Of a DNA stretch of 64,000 nt, positions 46,290 to 56,104 are shown one piece after another. Within the stretch, counting starts at the first letter, position 1; each line of letters starts with the position of its first letter. Below the pieces are notes generated by a model. The model had not been told where the DNA came from. It ran no database searches and saw only the letters and a list, made by a program, of their open reading frames with translations. Position numbers and translations under genes: made by a program. Origin of the DNA: Bryobacteraceae bacterium (GTDB lineage Bacteria; Acidobacteriota; Terriglobia; Bryobacterales; Bryobacteraceae); contig JANWVY010000010.1 in the NCBI GenBank assembly GCA_025056455.1, forward strand, positions 88,950 through 152,949, written 5' to 3'.

Positions 46290-47012
46290 CTAGCAAGGAG
46301 CCCAGCGCTCTTCGCGCCACGCCATATCCCAAAATTGATATTCGTAGCGCGCTGAAGTCACAAACAACTGTTGCAACCGGTCCAGGGAGGCAGGTAGAAG
46401 CTCTCTAGCACAAGCATCCATCATGGCCAGCACTCGCTCCACGGTCTTGCCGTATTCATCGCTCGAGTACTGGCTGATCCAGCGCTGGTATTCCGGATTA
46501 CGGCTGCCCCGCGTCTTGAGCGCCTTTCCCACTTCCCAGTAAATCCAGTAACAGGGCAACACAGCTGCAAGACCCTCGGCAAAGCTTCCACGTTCTGCCG
46601 CTAGGAGCAGATGGTTGGTGTAGGCATAGTTGGTGGGAGCCATTTCGGCCTCCCGAATTTGAGATGCAGAAACCCCGAAACGGCCGAGAATCTCCGCATG
46701 CATCGCTCGCTCCACTTCTAAACATTCAATGGCATCCCGGTTCAATGCCACCGACCAGTCTTGCCGCGGGGATTTGCTAGCCACCATGCTTAATGCTCGG
46801 CTGAACGCCGTCAAGTACAAGGCGTCTTGCACCAGGTAAAACTGGAATTTCGACCGCGGGAGCGAGCCATCCGCTAGTCCTGTGAGGAAGGGGTGACGCA
46901 AAGTTTCTGCGTAAATGGATCCCACGGACTTCCACAGCCGCATGGTAAATTTTTCTTGGGCCGCGGCTCGCAAGGCCCAGAACCAAATCAAAAAGCTCCG
47001 CCGGACAATCAT
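46290..47012 (-). CDS. TenA/THI-4 family protein with an apparent export signal
   Basis: 240 residues from the ATG at 47012, which overlaps the tldD stop in an ATGA. The TenA fold motifs are intact: the Asp in YLVQDALYLTAFSRAL, the catalytic-type Cys in LPCYWIYWEVG and the Glu in ARYEYQFWDMAW, matching the residues needed for aminopyrimidine hydrolysis in thiamin salvage. The first 19 residues (MIVRRSFLIWFWALRAAAQ) look like a signal peptide with a twin-arginine start, which cytosolic TenA enzymes do not have. If real, the enzyme acts outside the cytoplasm. The longer frame to 47099 lies inside tldD and is unsupported. It may instead be a divergent TenA-like heme-oxygenase-fold protein. Confidence 0.75.
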   Translation of the reverse strand: MIVRRSFLIWFWALRAAAQEKFTMRLWKSVGSIYAETLRHPFLTGLADGSLPRSKFQFYLVQDALYLTAFSRALSMVASKSPRQDWSVALNRDAIECLEVERAMHAEILGRFGVSASQIREAEMAPTNYAYTNHLLLAAERGSFAEGLAAVLPCYWIYWEVGKALKTRGSRNPEYQRWISQYSSDEYGKTVERVLAMMDACARELLPASLDRLQQLFVTSARYEYQFWDMAWREERWAPC

Positions 47013-48442
47013 GCTGCGGTCCCACCCACAGTCATGCGATCGATCTTTACTGTGGGAATCCCGACCCCGACCGGAACGCTTTGCCCTTCCTTGCCGCAAA
47101 TTCCCATGCCCTCATCCAATTGCAGGTCCGAGCCCACCATACTGACGTAGCGAAGCGCTTCTGGACCGTTGCCGATCAAGGTCGCACCGCGCACCGGGCG
47201 CGTCAGTTTCCCGTCCTCAATCCAGTAACTTTCCGTGGCCGAAAACACGAAATTGCCGCTCGTGATGTCCACCTGTCCGCCACCAAAAGTTGCGCAGTAG
47301 AGGCCCTTCTTGACCGACCGCACGATTTCTTGGGGATCGCTCTCGCCGGCAAGCAGGAAGGTGTTCGTCATGCGAGGCATGGGGATGTGCTTGTAGCTTT
47401 CCCGCCGGCCATTGCCCGTGGTTGCAGTCCCTAAAATCCGGCTCGACAATTTGTCTTGCAAATAGCCGCGGAGGACCCCCTTCTCGATCAAAACTGTCTG
47501 CTGGGTGGGGGTTCCCTCGTCATCCATATTCAAAGAGCCGCGCCGGTTGGCAATCGTCCCATCATCCACTACTGTGCACAGCGGACTTGCCACCTGTTCT
47601 CCGAGGCGGTTGCTGAAAGCTGACACCCCTTTGCGATTAAAATCCGCCTCTAGACCATGGCCGACAGCCTCATGCAGCAGAATTCCTGGCCAGCCCGGCC
47701 CTAGGACGACCGTCATTTCGCCCGCCGGAGCATCAACCGCGTCGAGCTGCACGATGGCCTGCCGCGCCGCTTCGCGCGCAAAGTACTCTGGCGTTTTCTC
47801 CCGGAGGAAATAATCCAAATTGTAGCGGCCGCCGCCCCCATGATAACCCTGTTCGGGGTTTCCACCCTGTTTGCGAGCCAGTACTGTCACCCCCATTCGC
47901 ACCATCGGCTGCACGTCGCTGCTCCACAAACCCTCGCTCGTGGCCACCAGAACATGCCGCACACTATCGGAATAGCTCGCAATCACCTGAAATACTCGCG
48001 GATCATAGGCCCGAGCCGCCCGGTCTGCTCGCTGCACGAGTTCAATCCGCTCCTGAAGCGAGGCGTCACTGGCAAGCGCTGCCACGGAATAGAGATCCCG
48101 TTTCTTGGCTTGCTCGAAGCCAGCGATAACCGCCTTGGAAGGGCCGCGCGCAATACACGCCGCAACGCGTGCCGCCTTGATAATTCGTTCCGGCGAAAGA
48201 TCATCCGAATAGGCATACCCCGTGCGCTCCCCGGCGACGACTCTCACCCCCACGCCCATGGTCACACCCTGTGTCGCAGACTTGACAATCGATTCTTCAA
48301 GACTCACTGCCGTAGTAGCTACGTACTCAAAGTACAAATCGGCATAGTCGCCTCCGGCGGATAAGGCTTCGCCTAAGTATCGCTCGAGATCGACTTCTGT
48401 AAGTCCGAATTTGCTTGCAAAAATGCAGTTGCCCAGGGCCAT
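47009..48442 (-). CDS. tldD: TldD-family metalloprotease
   Basis: 477 residues, the usual TldD length. The zinc site HEAVGHGLEADF (about residues 262-273) gives HExxxH, and the downstream SPLCTVVDDGTIANRRGSLNMDDEGTPTQQTVLIEKGVLRGYLQDKL block is characteristic. TldD and TldE (PmbA) form a peptidase processing modified peptides. The partner is not next to it. The gene shares a 4-bp ATGA overlap with the TenA-like gene, so translation is coupled. Upstream lies the fasciclin gene on the same strand, with a hairpin between. Confidence 0.92.
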   Translation of the reverse strand: MALGNCIFASKFGLTEVDLERYLGEALSAGGDYADLYFEYVATTAVSLEESIVKSATQGVTMGVGVRVVAGERTGYAYSDDLSPERIIKAARVAACIARGPSKAVIAGFEQAKKRDLYSVAALASDASLQERIELVQRADRAARAYDPRVFQVIASYSDSVRHVLVATSEGLWSSDVQPMVRMGVTVLARKQGGNPEQGYHGGGGRYNLDYFLREKTPEYFAREAARQAIVQLDAVDAPAGEMTVVLGPGWPGILLHEAVGHGLEADFNRKGVSAFSNRLGEQVASPLCTVVDDGTIANRRGSLNMDDEGTPTQQTVLIEKGVLRGYLQDKLSSRILGTATTGNGRRESYKHIPMPRMTNTFLLAGESDPQEIVRSVKKGLYCATFGGGQVDITSGNFVFSATESYWIEDGKLTRPVRGATLIGNGPEALRYVSMVGSDLQLDEGMGICGKEGQSVPVGVGIPTVKIDRMTVGGTAA

Positions 48443-48549
48443 ATTTCGAGGATAGCAGGGGGCCAGGAAGGCTCATGAGATAAACGCGCTCCAGGGTCAG
48501 CGCGAGGGATGCCGACCGTTTCAAATTCGCGGGGAAGGGGAAGAAAGAT

Positions 48550-48584
48550 CGCGCCGGCGAGGACCACCGTTCGTCGCCGGCGCG
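48550..48584 (-). terminator. Probable rho-independent terminator after the fasciclin gene
   Basis: A perfect 11-bp inverted repeat, CGCGCCGGCGA at 48550-48560 and TCGCCGGCGCG at 48574-48584, with a 13-base loop, lies 23 bp after the fasciclin stop on the minus strand. It is followed by a T-rich stretch (GATCTTTCTTCC), so it fits a terminator with an imperfect U-tract. Confidence 0.65.
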
Positions 48585-48606
48585 CTGCTGCCTTGTTCAG
48601 CCCCCC

Positions 48607-49080
48607 TTACTTCTTCGGCATGATCACCGTGTCGATCACATGGATCACACCGTTGTCACAAGCAATGTCGGTCTGGATGACCTTCGCGTTGTCAATCATC
48701 ACCGATCCACCCATGGCCTTGATTTTGGCCGAAGAGCCTTGCACGGTCTTGGCGCTCTTGAGCTTCACGACATCGGCCGCCATCACCTTGCCGGGCACCA
48801 CATGATAGGTTAGAACGGACTTCAATTTCGCAGGATCCTTCAGCAGCGCGTCGAGCGTTCCCGCTGGCAACTTAGCAAAAGCTTCGTCATTTGGCGCGAA
48901 GACGGTGAACGGGCCCGGGCCCTTCAACGTTTCTACCAAACCGGCTGCCTTGACCGCCGTCACCAGCGTCTTGAAATTGCCTGCGTTGACCGCGGTGTCA
49001 ACAATATCAGCGGCAAAGCAGCTCGCCGCTAGGAATGCGAACACGGAGCACACTACTCCAAAACGTTTCACCTTGCTCAT
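48607..49080 (-). CDS. Secreted fasciclin (FAS1) domain protein
   Basis: 157 residues with a signal peptide (about 1-23, ending CFAAD). A single FAS1 domain fills the rest: [57 protein letters not shown] and [15 protein letters not shown] at the end, the typical H1 and H2 boxes. Bacterial single-FAS1 proteins are secreted adhesion or matrix proteins. The start is the only good ATG. A hairpin follows its stop, and a divergent small membrane protein gene begins 152 bp upstream. Confidence 0.9.
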   Translation of the reverse strand: MSKVKRFGVVCSVFAFLAASCFAADIVDTAVNAGNFKTLVTAVKAAGLVETLKGPGPFTVFAPNDEAFAKLPAGTLDALLKDPAKLKSVLTYHVVPGKVMAADVVKLKSAKTVQGSSAKIKAMGGSVMIDNAKVIQTDIACDNGVIHVIDTVIMPKK

Positions 49081-49232
49081 CTCCTTGATGGGTTTCGCTA
49101 GTTTGGATTCGTTAGGCGCCAGACCCTATCTTTTGCGGCGCCACATTGAGGGATGTTTGAATCTGACTCCCTGCCGTATTTTTTGCGTGTTAAAATCGAA
49201 AATTGTTGTCGGGGTCCGATCAACGGTTCGCA

Positions 49233-49562
49233 ATGTCTTTGCGTAAGTTCATCTTTTGGGAGTATCGTCGGGGAAGCTGGCAGTACGACCTGATGGTCGG
49301 TTTGATTCTGGCCTTTATCTTCCTCACTCCACGTGAAATCTTCCGCGACTATCCCCGAGCCTCTAGCGTGGTCATGCTCCCAGGATCGCAGTTTTGGATC
49401 GAACCAGCTTTGTTGTACGGTCTTGAAGACAGCCAGAAACTGGAACGGGCGAACGAGTTGTTGCGAAACCGCACAGGCAAGTTCTACCGTGTTTCACGAC
49501 TCGAGCCCATCTTTGACTCGGAACAAGAGATTAAAGGCTATATGGCCTACGCAACGGAGTGA
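49233..49562 (+). CDS. Small inner-membrane protein upstream of a LolA-like carrier
   Basis: 109 residues from the ATG at 49233; the frame goes back ten codons without support. One hydrophobic helix, YDLMVGLILAFIFLTPREIF, is at about residues 18-37. The rest is a charged domain rich in Leu and Asn (LEDSQKLERANELLRNRTGKFYR), ending in YMAYATE. I know this as a pattern in Acidobacteria next to LolA-like genes, but do not know a function. The next gene starts 27 bp after its stop in the same direction, so they are likely an operon. The 152-bp divergent upstream region must contain its promoter. Confidence 0.6.
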   Translation: MSLRKFIFWEYRRGSWQYDLMVGLILAFIFLTPREIFRDYPRASSVVMLPGSQFWIEPALLYGLEDSQKLERANELLRNRTGKFYRVSRLEPIFDSEQEIKGYMAYATE

Positions 49563-49588
49563 ATCGGAGCGGCAACCCTCAAGGCTGA

Positions 49589-50278
49589 ATGATACTGCTC
49601 ACCTTAATCTCTTGCTGGTGTATTGTGGGCAACCTCCTCGCCTCTGCCCGAGCAGAGTCGCTTCAATCTGTCCTCGCACGCCTTGATCAAGGCGCCGCCT
49701 CCTTTCGAGGCATGAAAGCCAAAATCAGAAAGCTGACCTATACCGCCGTGATCCGAGACACAACGGAAGAGCTCGGAGAAATTGCCATGCGGCGGGGAAA
49801 AAACCGTGACATGGAAGTCCGCGTGGACTTCTCTCAACCCGACGCCAAAACTTGGGCCTTCCGCGGTCGAAAAGCAGAGCTGTTCCTCCCGAAAATCAAC
49901 ACCGTTCAGGAATACGATCTTGGCAAACACGGCCGCCTTTTGGATCAATTTCTCCTGCTCGGTTTCGGTTCCTTGAGTAAAGACCTCGAAAAAAGTTACA
50001 TCATCAAGCTCTTGGGTGAAGAGATCTTAGGGGGACGAAAAACTTCGAAACTCGAGCTAATTCCTAGATCCAGCCAAGCGCGCCAGCATTTGGCCAAGGT
50101 GGAAATCTGGATTCCCACCGACAGCAGTTACCCGGTCCAGCAGAAATTTGATCAGGGCTCGGGCGACTACACCCTCGTCACCTATTCCGAGATCAAACTC
50201 GAGCCGTTTTTACCAGATTCCGCCGTGCGGTTGATTCTTCCCAAAGGGGTGCGCCGCGAGTATCCACAAAAACAGTAA
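49589..50278 (+). CDS. LolA-like outer-membrane lipoprotein carrier
   Basis: 229 residues with a signal peptide (about 1-22). The fold resembles LolA/LppX: ESLQSVLARLDQGAASFRGMKAKIRKLTYTAVIRDT at the start, the KNRDMEVRVDFSQPDAKTWAFRGRKAELFLPK strands, and a C-terminal DYTLVTYSEIKLEPFLPDSAVRLILP. It would carry lipoproteins or other hydrophobic cargo between membranes. The pair with the small membrane protein upstream suggests joint function. It is unusual that the operon lacks the usual fts/lol partners. Assignment is by pattern, not certain. Confidence 0.72.
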   Translation: MILLTLISCWCIVGNLLASARAESLQSVLARLDQGAASFRGMKAKIRKLTYTAVIRDTTEELGEIAMRRGKNRDMEVRVDFSQPDAKTWAFRGRKAELFLPKINTVQEYDLGKHGRLLDQFLLLGFGSLSKDLEKSYIIKLLGEEILGGRKTSKLELIPRSSQARQHLAKVEIWIPTDSSYPVQQKFDQGSGDYTLVTYSEIKLEPFLPDSAVRLILPKGVRREYPQKQ

Positions 50279-50387
50279 ATCCAATGGCCTGCTACAACAC
50301 TCTTTATTTGCGCCGGACCGCAATCATGCCACCCGCAAGATTAACCATCCAAGGGCAGGCCGGTAGGCTACCCGCTTGCAAATTGAC

Positions 50388-51497
50388 ATGAATTCGCAAT
50401 CGCCATCAACGCTTAGTACACCGCCCATCACCAAGGGAGCAAACCGCTTGGCGTTTCTGGACTGGACGCGCGGCTTTGCGGCAATCATCATGCTGCAAGG
50501 GCACGTCTTTCACTCCTTTGCCCGCACTGACCTGCGCCAGCAGGACACCTTTATCCTCTCCCAGTTTATCGGTGGTCTCCCGCCCGCCATCTTCCTCTTC
50601 CTCACGGGCATTACCCTCGCCTTCCTCATGGAGAGCCGCGAGCGTCAGGGCTTAAAAAACTGGGAGCGCGTGCTTGCCTCGCTCCGACGCGCTGGCTATC
50701 TGTTTGTCCTCGCCATCTTATTCCGTCTCCAGCTCTGGCTGTTCGCTTACCCCCAAAGCGACTGGAGCAATCTTTTCCGGGTCGACATTCTCAACTGCAT
50801 GGGCTTGGGCATTGCCGTGCTATCCGTCATGGCGGTGTTCACCACCTTCGAACGAGTTCGCCTGTGCGCGATCCTCGGTTTGGCCATCGCTGCCGCTTCT
50901 CCCCTCGTCTCTCTCCTTGACGCTAGCTGGTTACATCCCTATCTCCGCGCCTACTTCATCCCCAGCTTTGACAGCTTTAGCTTCTTTCCCTGGGCTGCCT
51001 TCCTTGCCTTTGGGCTCTCGGCTGGCAGCGTCCTCCGCCTTGCCGCCAACCACGTGCAACAAGTCATGCAGTGGGCCGCGTGGGCCGGCCTCGTACTCAT
51101 TGTTACGGCACAGTACTTCTCCAATATTCCGTATTCCCTCTACCCAAAGTCTGATTTCTGGCTCAACAGTCCTGGGCTGGTCCTCATCAAACTCGGCATC
51201 ATCTTCGTCATCGCTTCCTTCGCCTACCTTTGGACGACGTATCTAGCCACAGGCTGGAGCTGGGTGCGGCAGTTAGGCACGACCTCCCTGCTCATCTACT
51301 GGACCCACACGGAACTGGTCTACGGGCGCTGGCTGGGAGCTTGGAAGGAAAATCTTTCGACGCCCCAAACCGTAGCTGTGGCGATTGCAGTGATCGCTCT
51401 CATGCTCGGTCTCTCCTTAGCCAGCACCCATTGGAGGCAGATTCGAGACTTCCTGCTCGGAGAACGCCAGCAGGCCCCGGTCACCGAAGCGGATTAG
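50388..51497 (+). CDS. DUF1624/HGSNAT-like multi-pass membrane protein
   Basis: 369 residues from the ATG at 50388; a TTG four codons upstream is less likely. An N-terminal RLAFLDWTRGFAAIIMLQGHVFHSF is the family signature with the catalytic-type His. At least ten hydrophobic segments follow, including GGLPPAIFLFLTGITLAFLM, RRAGYLFVLAILFRLQLWLF, FFPWAAFLAFGLSAGSVLRLA, and a late LGTTSLLIYWTHTELVYGRW. The family includes lysosomal heparan-alpha-glucosaminide N-acetyltransferase and bacterial acyltransferase relatives. The acceptor is unknown. It ends about 140 bp before the DsbA-like gene. Confidence 0.8.
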   Translation: MNSQSPSTLSTPPITKGANRLAFLDWTRGFAAIIMLQGHVFHSFARTDLRQQDTFILSQFIGGLPPAIFLFLTGITLAFLMESRERQGLKNWERVLASLRRAGYLFVLAILFRLQLWLFAYPQSDWSNLFRVDILNCMGLGIAVLSVMAVFTTFERVRLCAILGLAIAAASPLVSLLDASWLHPYLRAYFIPSFDSFSFFPWAAFLAFGLSAGSVLRLAANHVQQVMQWAAWAGLVLIVTAQYFSNIPYSLYPKSDFWLNSPGLVLIKLGIIFVIASFAYLWTTYLATGWSWVRQLGTTSLLIYWTHTELVYGRWLGAWKENLSTPQTVAVAIAVIALMLGLSLASTHWRQIRDFLLGERQQAPVTEAD

Positions 51498-51637
51498 CCT
51501 GGGCGACAGCCCCGGCTTCCGATTTTCCTCCCGCCTCGATTTCCTGCCCGCTCCCCCGGCCCCTCTTTGGCGCCTGCCCGCTTGCCCAGGATTGTAGTTT
51601 CCTGCACCAACATGCGATAACGGTACCTTTAGCCGCT

Positions 51638-52171
51638 ATGTCTCGTCTCATTGAAGGCAATCCTACAAGTGCGGTTCAGGTGCTCATCTACGAAGATTTG
51701 CAGTGCCCCGACTGCCGCAACTTCCATCACTGGCTACAGCGGCGCTTGCTGCCGACCTACGGCGATCGCGTCGCATTCCTGCACTACGATTTTCCTTTGC
51801 CCCAACATGATTGGGCCCGTCCAGCCGCCATCGCCGCCAAGCACTTTGACGCCGCAGGCCTCGGGGCGCGATTCCGGCGCCAAATCCTCGACGAAATCCC
51901 GCTCATCACGGCCGATTCGCTGAAAGCCTGGATCGCAGAGTTTGCTTCCTCCCACAATGCGAGTCCCGAGGCGGCCCTGGAGGCTTTGGCCAGCGCGCAG
52001 CTCGCTGCCGCCGTTGACGCCGATTCCGCATCGGGCCTTGCAAGGGGCGTGCAGAAAACACCTACTGTCTTCGTCAACAACCAAGCCTTCGTAGAGCGCT
52101 TCTCCTACGAAGAACTCGCCACAGCCCTCGATCAAGCGCTTCTTTCCCTTCCCCAGGAGGCCTCGCAATGA
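51638..52171 (+). CDS. DsbA-like thioredoxin-fold protein
   Basis: 177 residues from the ATG at 51638; the frame is open back to 51230 only because the upstream DNA encodes the membrane protein in another frame. The motif YEDLQCPDCRNFH holds a CPDC active site, and the cis-Pro loop is KTPTVFVNNQAF. It resembles the oxidoreductase DSBA/thioredoxin_4 family. No signal peptide is evident, so it could be cytoplasmic, unless a start further upstream is used. It overlaps the SDR gene by 4 bp (ATGA), so they are translated together. Confidence 0.75.
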   Translation: MSRLIEGNPTSAVQVLIYEDLQCPDCRNFHHWLQRRLLPTYGDRVAFLHYDFPLPQHDWARPAAIAAKHFDAAGLGARFRRQILDEIPLITADSLKAWIAEFASSHNASPEAALEALASAQLAAAVDADSASGLARGVQKTPTVFVNNQAFVERFSYEELATALDQALLSLPQEASQ

Positions 52172-52902
52172 AACCTGTCGCCATTGTGACCGGTGCAAGC
52201 CGGGGGATCGGGCGCGCCATCGCCCTCGATTTAGCACGCACGCACCAGGTCATCGGAACCTATCGAGGCCGCCTCGACGCCGCCCAGTCCCTGGCTAGCG
52301 AAACCGGGTGTGACATCTTGCGCTGTGAGCTTTCCTCACCTGCCGACCGCGTCGCCGTCATCAACGCGGCTTTGGAAAAGTATGGCCGGATCGACCTGCT
52401 GGTCAACAACGCGGGCATGAGCCAGCGCCAGCGTCTCGATGTTCTCGAGGCAAGCGAGGAGAGCTTTGATGAACTAATTGCCAACAACCTCAAGGGGCCA
52501 CACTTCCTGACCCAGCTCGCAGCCCGCCACATGCTCAATCAAGGCTCGGGCCGCATCGTGTTTGTGACCTCGATTTCTGCCTACACCGCCACCACCGTTC
52601 GCGCGGAGTACTGCATCTCGAAAGCTGGCCTCAGCATGAGCGCCGCCTTGTGGGCGGCCCGCTTGGCTCCACACAACGTCCTTGTCTTCGAAATTCGCCC
52701 GGGAATTATCCGCACCGATATGATCGCCGCCGTTGAGAAAAACTACGAGGAGCGCATCGCGGCTGGCCTGCTGCCGCAACGGCGGATGGGCGAGCCGCGG
52801 GACATCGCCCGGGCCGTCCGCGCCATCGCCGATGGGTATCTGGATTACGCCGCCGGCCAGATTCTCAACATCGACGGCGGCTTTCATTTACGGACTCTCT
52901 AG
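52168..52902 (+). CDS. Short-chain dehydrogenase/reductase
   Basis: 244 residues, classical SDR length. The NADP-binding motif TGASRGIG is at residues 8-15, NNAG is near residue 80, and the catalytic Ser and YCISK follow within TSISAYTATTVRAEYCISKAG (YxxxK near 150). RPGIIRTDM and NIDGGFHL complete the pattern of 3-oxoacyl-ACP reductase-like SDRs. The start codon lies inside the DsbA-like gene's stop. The substrate is unknown; the pairing with a thiol oxidoreductase gives no clear pathway. It ends 169 bp before the convergent lysA. Confidence 0.85.
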   Translation: MKPVAIVTGASRGIGRAIALDLARTHQVIGTYRGRLDAAQSLASETGCDILRCELSSPADRVAVINAALEKYGRIDLLVNNAGMSQRQRLDVLEASEESFDELIANNLKGPHFLTQLAARHMLNQGSGRIVFVTSISAYTATTVRAEYCISKAGLSMSAALWAARLAPHNVLVFEIRPGIIRTDMIAAVEKNYEERIAAGLLPQRRMGEPRDIARAVRAIADGYLDYAAGQILNIDGGFHLRTL

Positions 52903-53071
52903 CGACACCTGACTTCTAGCGGGTTTGCCTCGTAACGGACCCGCGGCGCCAGCCAAGTTCGAAGCGCCCGGCAACTGTCTAGTTTCGCCGCCGCCGCCGT
53001 GCGGGACACCTCTCGAAAGGCGCTTGGCGCGGCTACCATCACCCGCGACCACCACCCGCCACCGGCCAAGC

Positions 53072-54319
53072 TCACTGCTCTCCCCGGATCAAATCCTCGT
53101 AGCTTTCGCGTTGGCGTGCAATCTTGTATTGAGCCCCGGCCACTAGGACCTCCGCAGCACGCGGTCTCGAGTTGTAATTCGACGACAGCACGAAACCGTA
53201 GGCTCCCGCCGTGCAAATTGCGACCAGGTCGCCAGGTAAGACATTCGCGAGGTGGCGGTTCCTTGCCAGGAAGTCGCCCGATTCACACACTGGCCCCACC
53301 ACGTCAGCCACCACAGCCCCGCGGCGCTCGTCCCGGCGAACGGGAATGATTTCGTGATGCGCCTGATAGAGCGAGGGCCGGATCAAATCGTTCATCGCTG
53401 CATCTACAATGATGAAATCTTTCGCCCCGTTGCGCTTGCGGTAAAGCACACGGCTCAGCAAAACTCCTGCCTCAGCAACTAGCGAGCGGCCTGGCTCAAC
53501 CATAAGCATCAAGTTGCGCCCTTTCGCCTTCTGAGAAATCTTCTCGATGAACTCCTCAATCGAGGGCTCCGGATCGCCAGGCTGATAGGGGACACCAACG
53601 CCTCCCCCCAAGTCGAGCGACTGGATCGGCAGGCCCGCCGCCCGCAGCCGTTCGACGAGCGCCAGCATCCGGTCCATGGACTCCAAGAGCGGATCAACAT
53701 TCAGCAGCTGTGAGCCAATGTGGCAGCTCACTCCCTCTAACCGAACATGCCGCAAGGAGCGCGCGCGATCGTAGACACCCTCCACCTCCCCAATGTCGAT
53801 CCCAAATTTGTGCTCCTTGAGTCCGGTTGAGATGTAGGGATGCGTGGAGGCGTCTACATCGGGGTTCACCCGCAAGGCCACGCGCGCTTGCTTGTTCAGA
53901 CGCGCGGCAAGACTTTCAATCAGCGCCAGCTCCGGCTCCGATTCACAATGAAAGGCATGGATGCCGCTTTCGAGCGCATATTCGATCTCCTCCCGGGTCT
54001 TGCCAACGCCAGAAAATACGATCGACGCAGGATTGGCGCCGGCCCTCAACGCACGAAATAACTCACCGCCAGAAACAATATCAAATCCCGCTCCGACTTT
54101 CGCCAGCAGCCCCAACACGCTGAGGTTGCTGTTTGCCTTCACGGCATAACAAATCCTGTGCGGCACTTCGCCAAAACTGCGGTCGTAGGCCTCATAGCGG
54201 CTCAGTATGGCCTGCGAAGAATACACATAGCAGGGAGTTCCTACTCGCTCAGCCACTTCATCAAGCGCCACGTCTTCCAAATAAAGAAGATTGTTCCGGT
54301 ACTCCCAAGCCTTGCCCAT
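53072..54319 (-). CDS. lysA: Diaminopimelate decarboxylase
   Basis: 415 residues. It decarboxylates meso-diaminopimelate to lysine with pyridoxal phosphate. The PLP lysine is Lys61 in CYAVKAN, the barrel motifs HKFGID, SCHIGSQL, SLDLGGGVGV and VEPGRSLVAEAG follow, and the C-terminal CESGDFLA Cys and GAYGFVLSSNYNSRPRAAEVLV tail are present. It starts immediately after the stop of the SpoIIE phosphatase, with no gap, as the last gene of rpiB-deoC-phosphatase-lysA. The grouping of lysine synthesis with sugar-phosphate genes is not explained. Confidence 0.95.
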   Translation of the reverse strand: MGKAWEYRNNLLYLEDVALDEVAERVGTPCYVYSSQAILSRYEAYDRSFGEVPHRICYAVKANSNLSVLGLLAKVGAGFDIVSGGELFRALRAGANPASIVFSGVGKTREEIEYALESGIHAFHCESEPELALIESLAARLNKQARVALRVNPDVDASTHPYISTGLKEHKFGIDIGEVEGVYDRARSLRHVRLEGVSCHIGSQLLNVDPLLESMDRMLALVERLRAAGLPIQSLDLGGGVGVPYQPGDPEPSIEEFIEKISQKAKGRNLMLMVEPGRSLVAEAGVLLSRVLYRKRNGAKDFIIVDAAMNDLIRPSLYQAHHEIIPVRRDERRGAVVADVVGPVCESGDFLARNRHLANVLPGDLVAICTAGAYGFVLSSNYNSRPRAAEVLVAGAQYKIARQRESYEDLIRGEQ

Positions 54320-56104
54320 TTATTTCACCTTCATCACGATCAAGCTCTGATCGTCCGTAATCGGCGCTCCTGCGGCAAATTCATCCAAGTCGCGAAAGAT
54401 GGCGCCAATAATTTCCGCCGCCGGCGCATCTTTCATGCGCCTCAGTAAGTCTTCCAGCCGCCCGGTGCCGTACTCAGGCGCCTCCAGGCCGGCGTCATGG
54501 CAGGCATGTTGATCCTGTACACCATCGGAATAAAGCAGGAGCAGATCCCCTGGTTGCGCCGCAAATACCGTCTCCTCATAAGTCTGCCCTTCCAACAAGC
54601 CGACCGGCACCCCTTCGAGTTTCGGCACAAGGATGTCCTCACCGCGACAAATCAGCGGTTGCGTGTTTCCAGCGTTGGACATCGTAAAGGAACGGGTTGT
54701 TGGATCCCACATCATCAACAGCAAGGTCACGTACTTTGCATCGACCTTGCGTTCGAGCAGCGCTTCGTTCAATTGCGCCATCACGCTAGCCGGCGGCTGG
54801 TCACTCTGAGCAACACCACGAATCAAGCCGCTCACCAGGGCCCCGTAAAGCGCTGCCGCGGCGCTTTTGCCGCTGGAGTCGCCAAAGCAGATCAGCCAGC
54901 GGTTCTGACCGCGCTCGAAGAAATCATAAAGATCACCGCTAATCTCGCGCGCCGGCCGGGAACCTAGTGCACACTCCAACCCCAGCATCTCGGGAGCTCT
55001 GCGGGGCAGCAACACCTTCTGAAGCTTGCGCGCAGCCCGCAAGTCCTGTTCCATCCGACTTTCCCGCTGCGCTAGCTCCTCATACAAACGGGCGTTCTCG
55101 ATTGCGCTGGCGATTTGCGGAGCAAGCACGGAAAAAACCCGCACGTGTTCTTCCGTAAAAAAGCCGAGCTTTTCACTTTCTAAGTCCAGCACTCCCACCA
55201 CGCGGTCGCGCAGAATGAGCGGTACCGCCAGCTCGCTTAGGATTCCCGGGTGCGAGGCAATGTATCGCGGATCTTGCAACGTGTCGTTCACTCGGATGGC
55301 TTCCCGCGCTTCGACGGCCGCCCCTGTGATTCCGCTTCCAAACGGAATATTGTCCATCTGCACCCGCTGGTCATAACGTAAGCTGAAACGGTGGCGCAGC
55401 AGGCGGCGCTCGTTGTCGACTAGCAGCACGTTAAAGGAGTCATAGTTGACCAGCTGCCTGGCGTTCTCGGCAATCTTCCGCAGCAACTCATCGAGATCCA
55501 AAATGGAGGAGAATTCTTGTGAGAACGCAGTGAGCATACGCATCTGCTGGTTTTGCTCCTCTAACCGGCGGTACAAACGCGCATTTTCCAGGGCCATCGC
55601 CACCCGACCTGCGAGCAGTTGCAGCAAACTGCGGTCATACACCGTGTAAGCGTTTCGCCGCGTTGACTGCATGTCCAGGACACCTACCAGCGCGCCCCGC
55701 GCAATCATCGGAACCACCATCTCGCTTTGTACGGCGTCGAGCACAGGAATGTAACGCGGATCGTTTCTCACATCATTCACGAGAACAGCTTGCCTGGTTT
55801 GCGCGGCGTAGCCTGTCAACCCCTCGCCTAGCTTGATCTCCAAATTCCGCACGACGCCCTCGCGGTGCCCGATGGCATAGCGGATTTGCAGCTTCTTGGA
55901 AGCCTCGTCGTAAAGCAGAATGGCGAACAACTCGGCCGGCACAACGCGGCGGATGATCTCGCCTACACGTTCGAGGGCTTCATCGAGATCAAGCGTCTCG
56001 GCCGTCACCTCGGAGGCTTCGAGCAAAAAGTCAAGTAGCTCGGAACGCTTCCGGAAGCGCACGCGTGCGGGAGTGGGTCGCTCCATGACGGTTTCAGACC
56101 ACAC
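54320..56104 (-). CDS. Two-GAF, SpoIIE-type PP2C phosphatase
   Basis: 594 residues from a GTG at 56104 with AGGAA close upstream; the alternative ATG at 56086 (MERPTPARV) lacks one. Domains: GAF 1 (about 30-185, ending [18 protein letters not shown]), GAF 2 (about 195-350, ending [18 protein letters not shown]), a short coiled linker, and SpoIIE phosphatase (about 365-594; [38 protein letters not shown] and [12 protein letters not shown] with metal-binding Asp residues). GAF domains probably sense a small molecule and the phosphatase acts on an anti-sigma-antagonist partner (RsbU-like), but no STAS or anti-sigma gene is adjacent. It overlaps deoC by 11 bp. Confidence 0.9.
   Translation of the reverse strand: MWSETVMERPTPARVRFRKRSELLDFLLEASEVTAETLDLDEALERVGEIIRRVVPAELFAILLYDEASKKLQIRYAIGHREGVVRNLEIKLGEGLTGYAAQTRQAVLVNDVRNDPRYIPVLDAVQSEMVVPMIARGALVGVLDMQSTRRNAYTVYDRSLLQLLAGRVAMALENARLYRRLEEQNQQMRMLTAFSQEFSSILDLDELLRKIAENARQLVNYDSFNVLLVDNERRLLRHRFSLRYDQRVQMDNIPFGSGITGAAVEAREAIRVNDTLQDPRYIASHPGILSELAVPLILRDRVVGVLDLESEKLGFFTEEHVRVFSVLAPQIASAIENARLYEELAQRESRMEQDLRAARKLQKVLLPRRAPEMLGLECALGSRPAREISGDLYDFFERGQNRWLICFGDSSGKSAAAALYGALVSGLIRGVAQSDQPPASVMAQLNEALLERKVDAKYVTLLLMMWDPTTRSFTMSNAGNTQPLICRGEDILVPKLEGVPVGLLEGQTYEETVFAAQPGDLLLLYSDGVQDQHACHDAGLEAPEYGTGRLEDLLRRMKDAPAAEIIGAIFRDLDEFAAGAPITDDQSLIVMKVK

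Noticed and set aside
51230..51637. Long upstream extension of the DsbA-like gene
   Set aside because: It overlaps the membrane-protein gene in another frame, and thioredoxin-fold similarity begins only at 51638.
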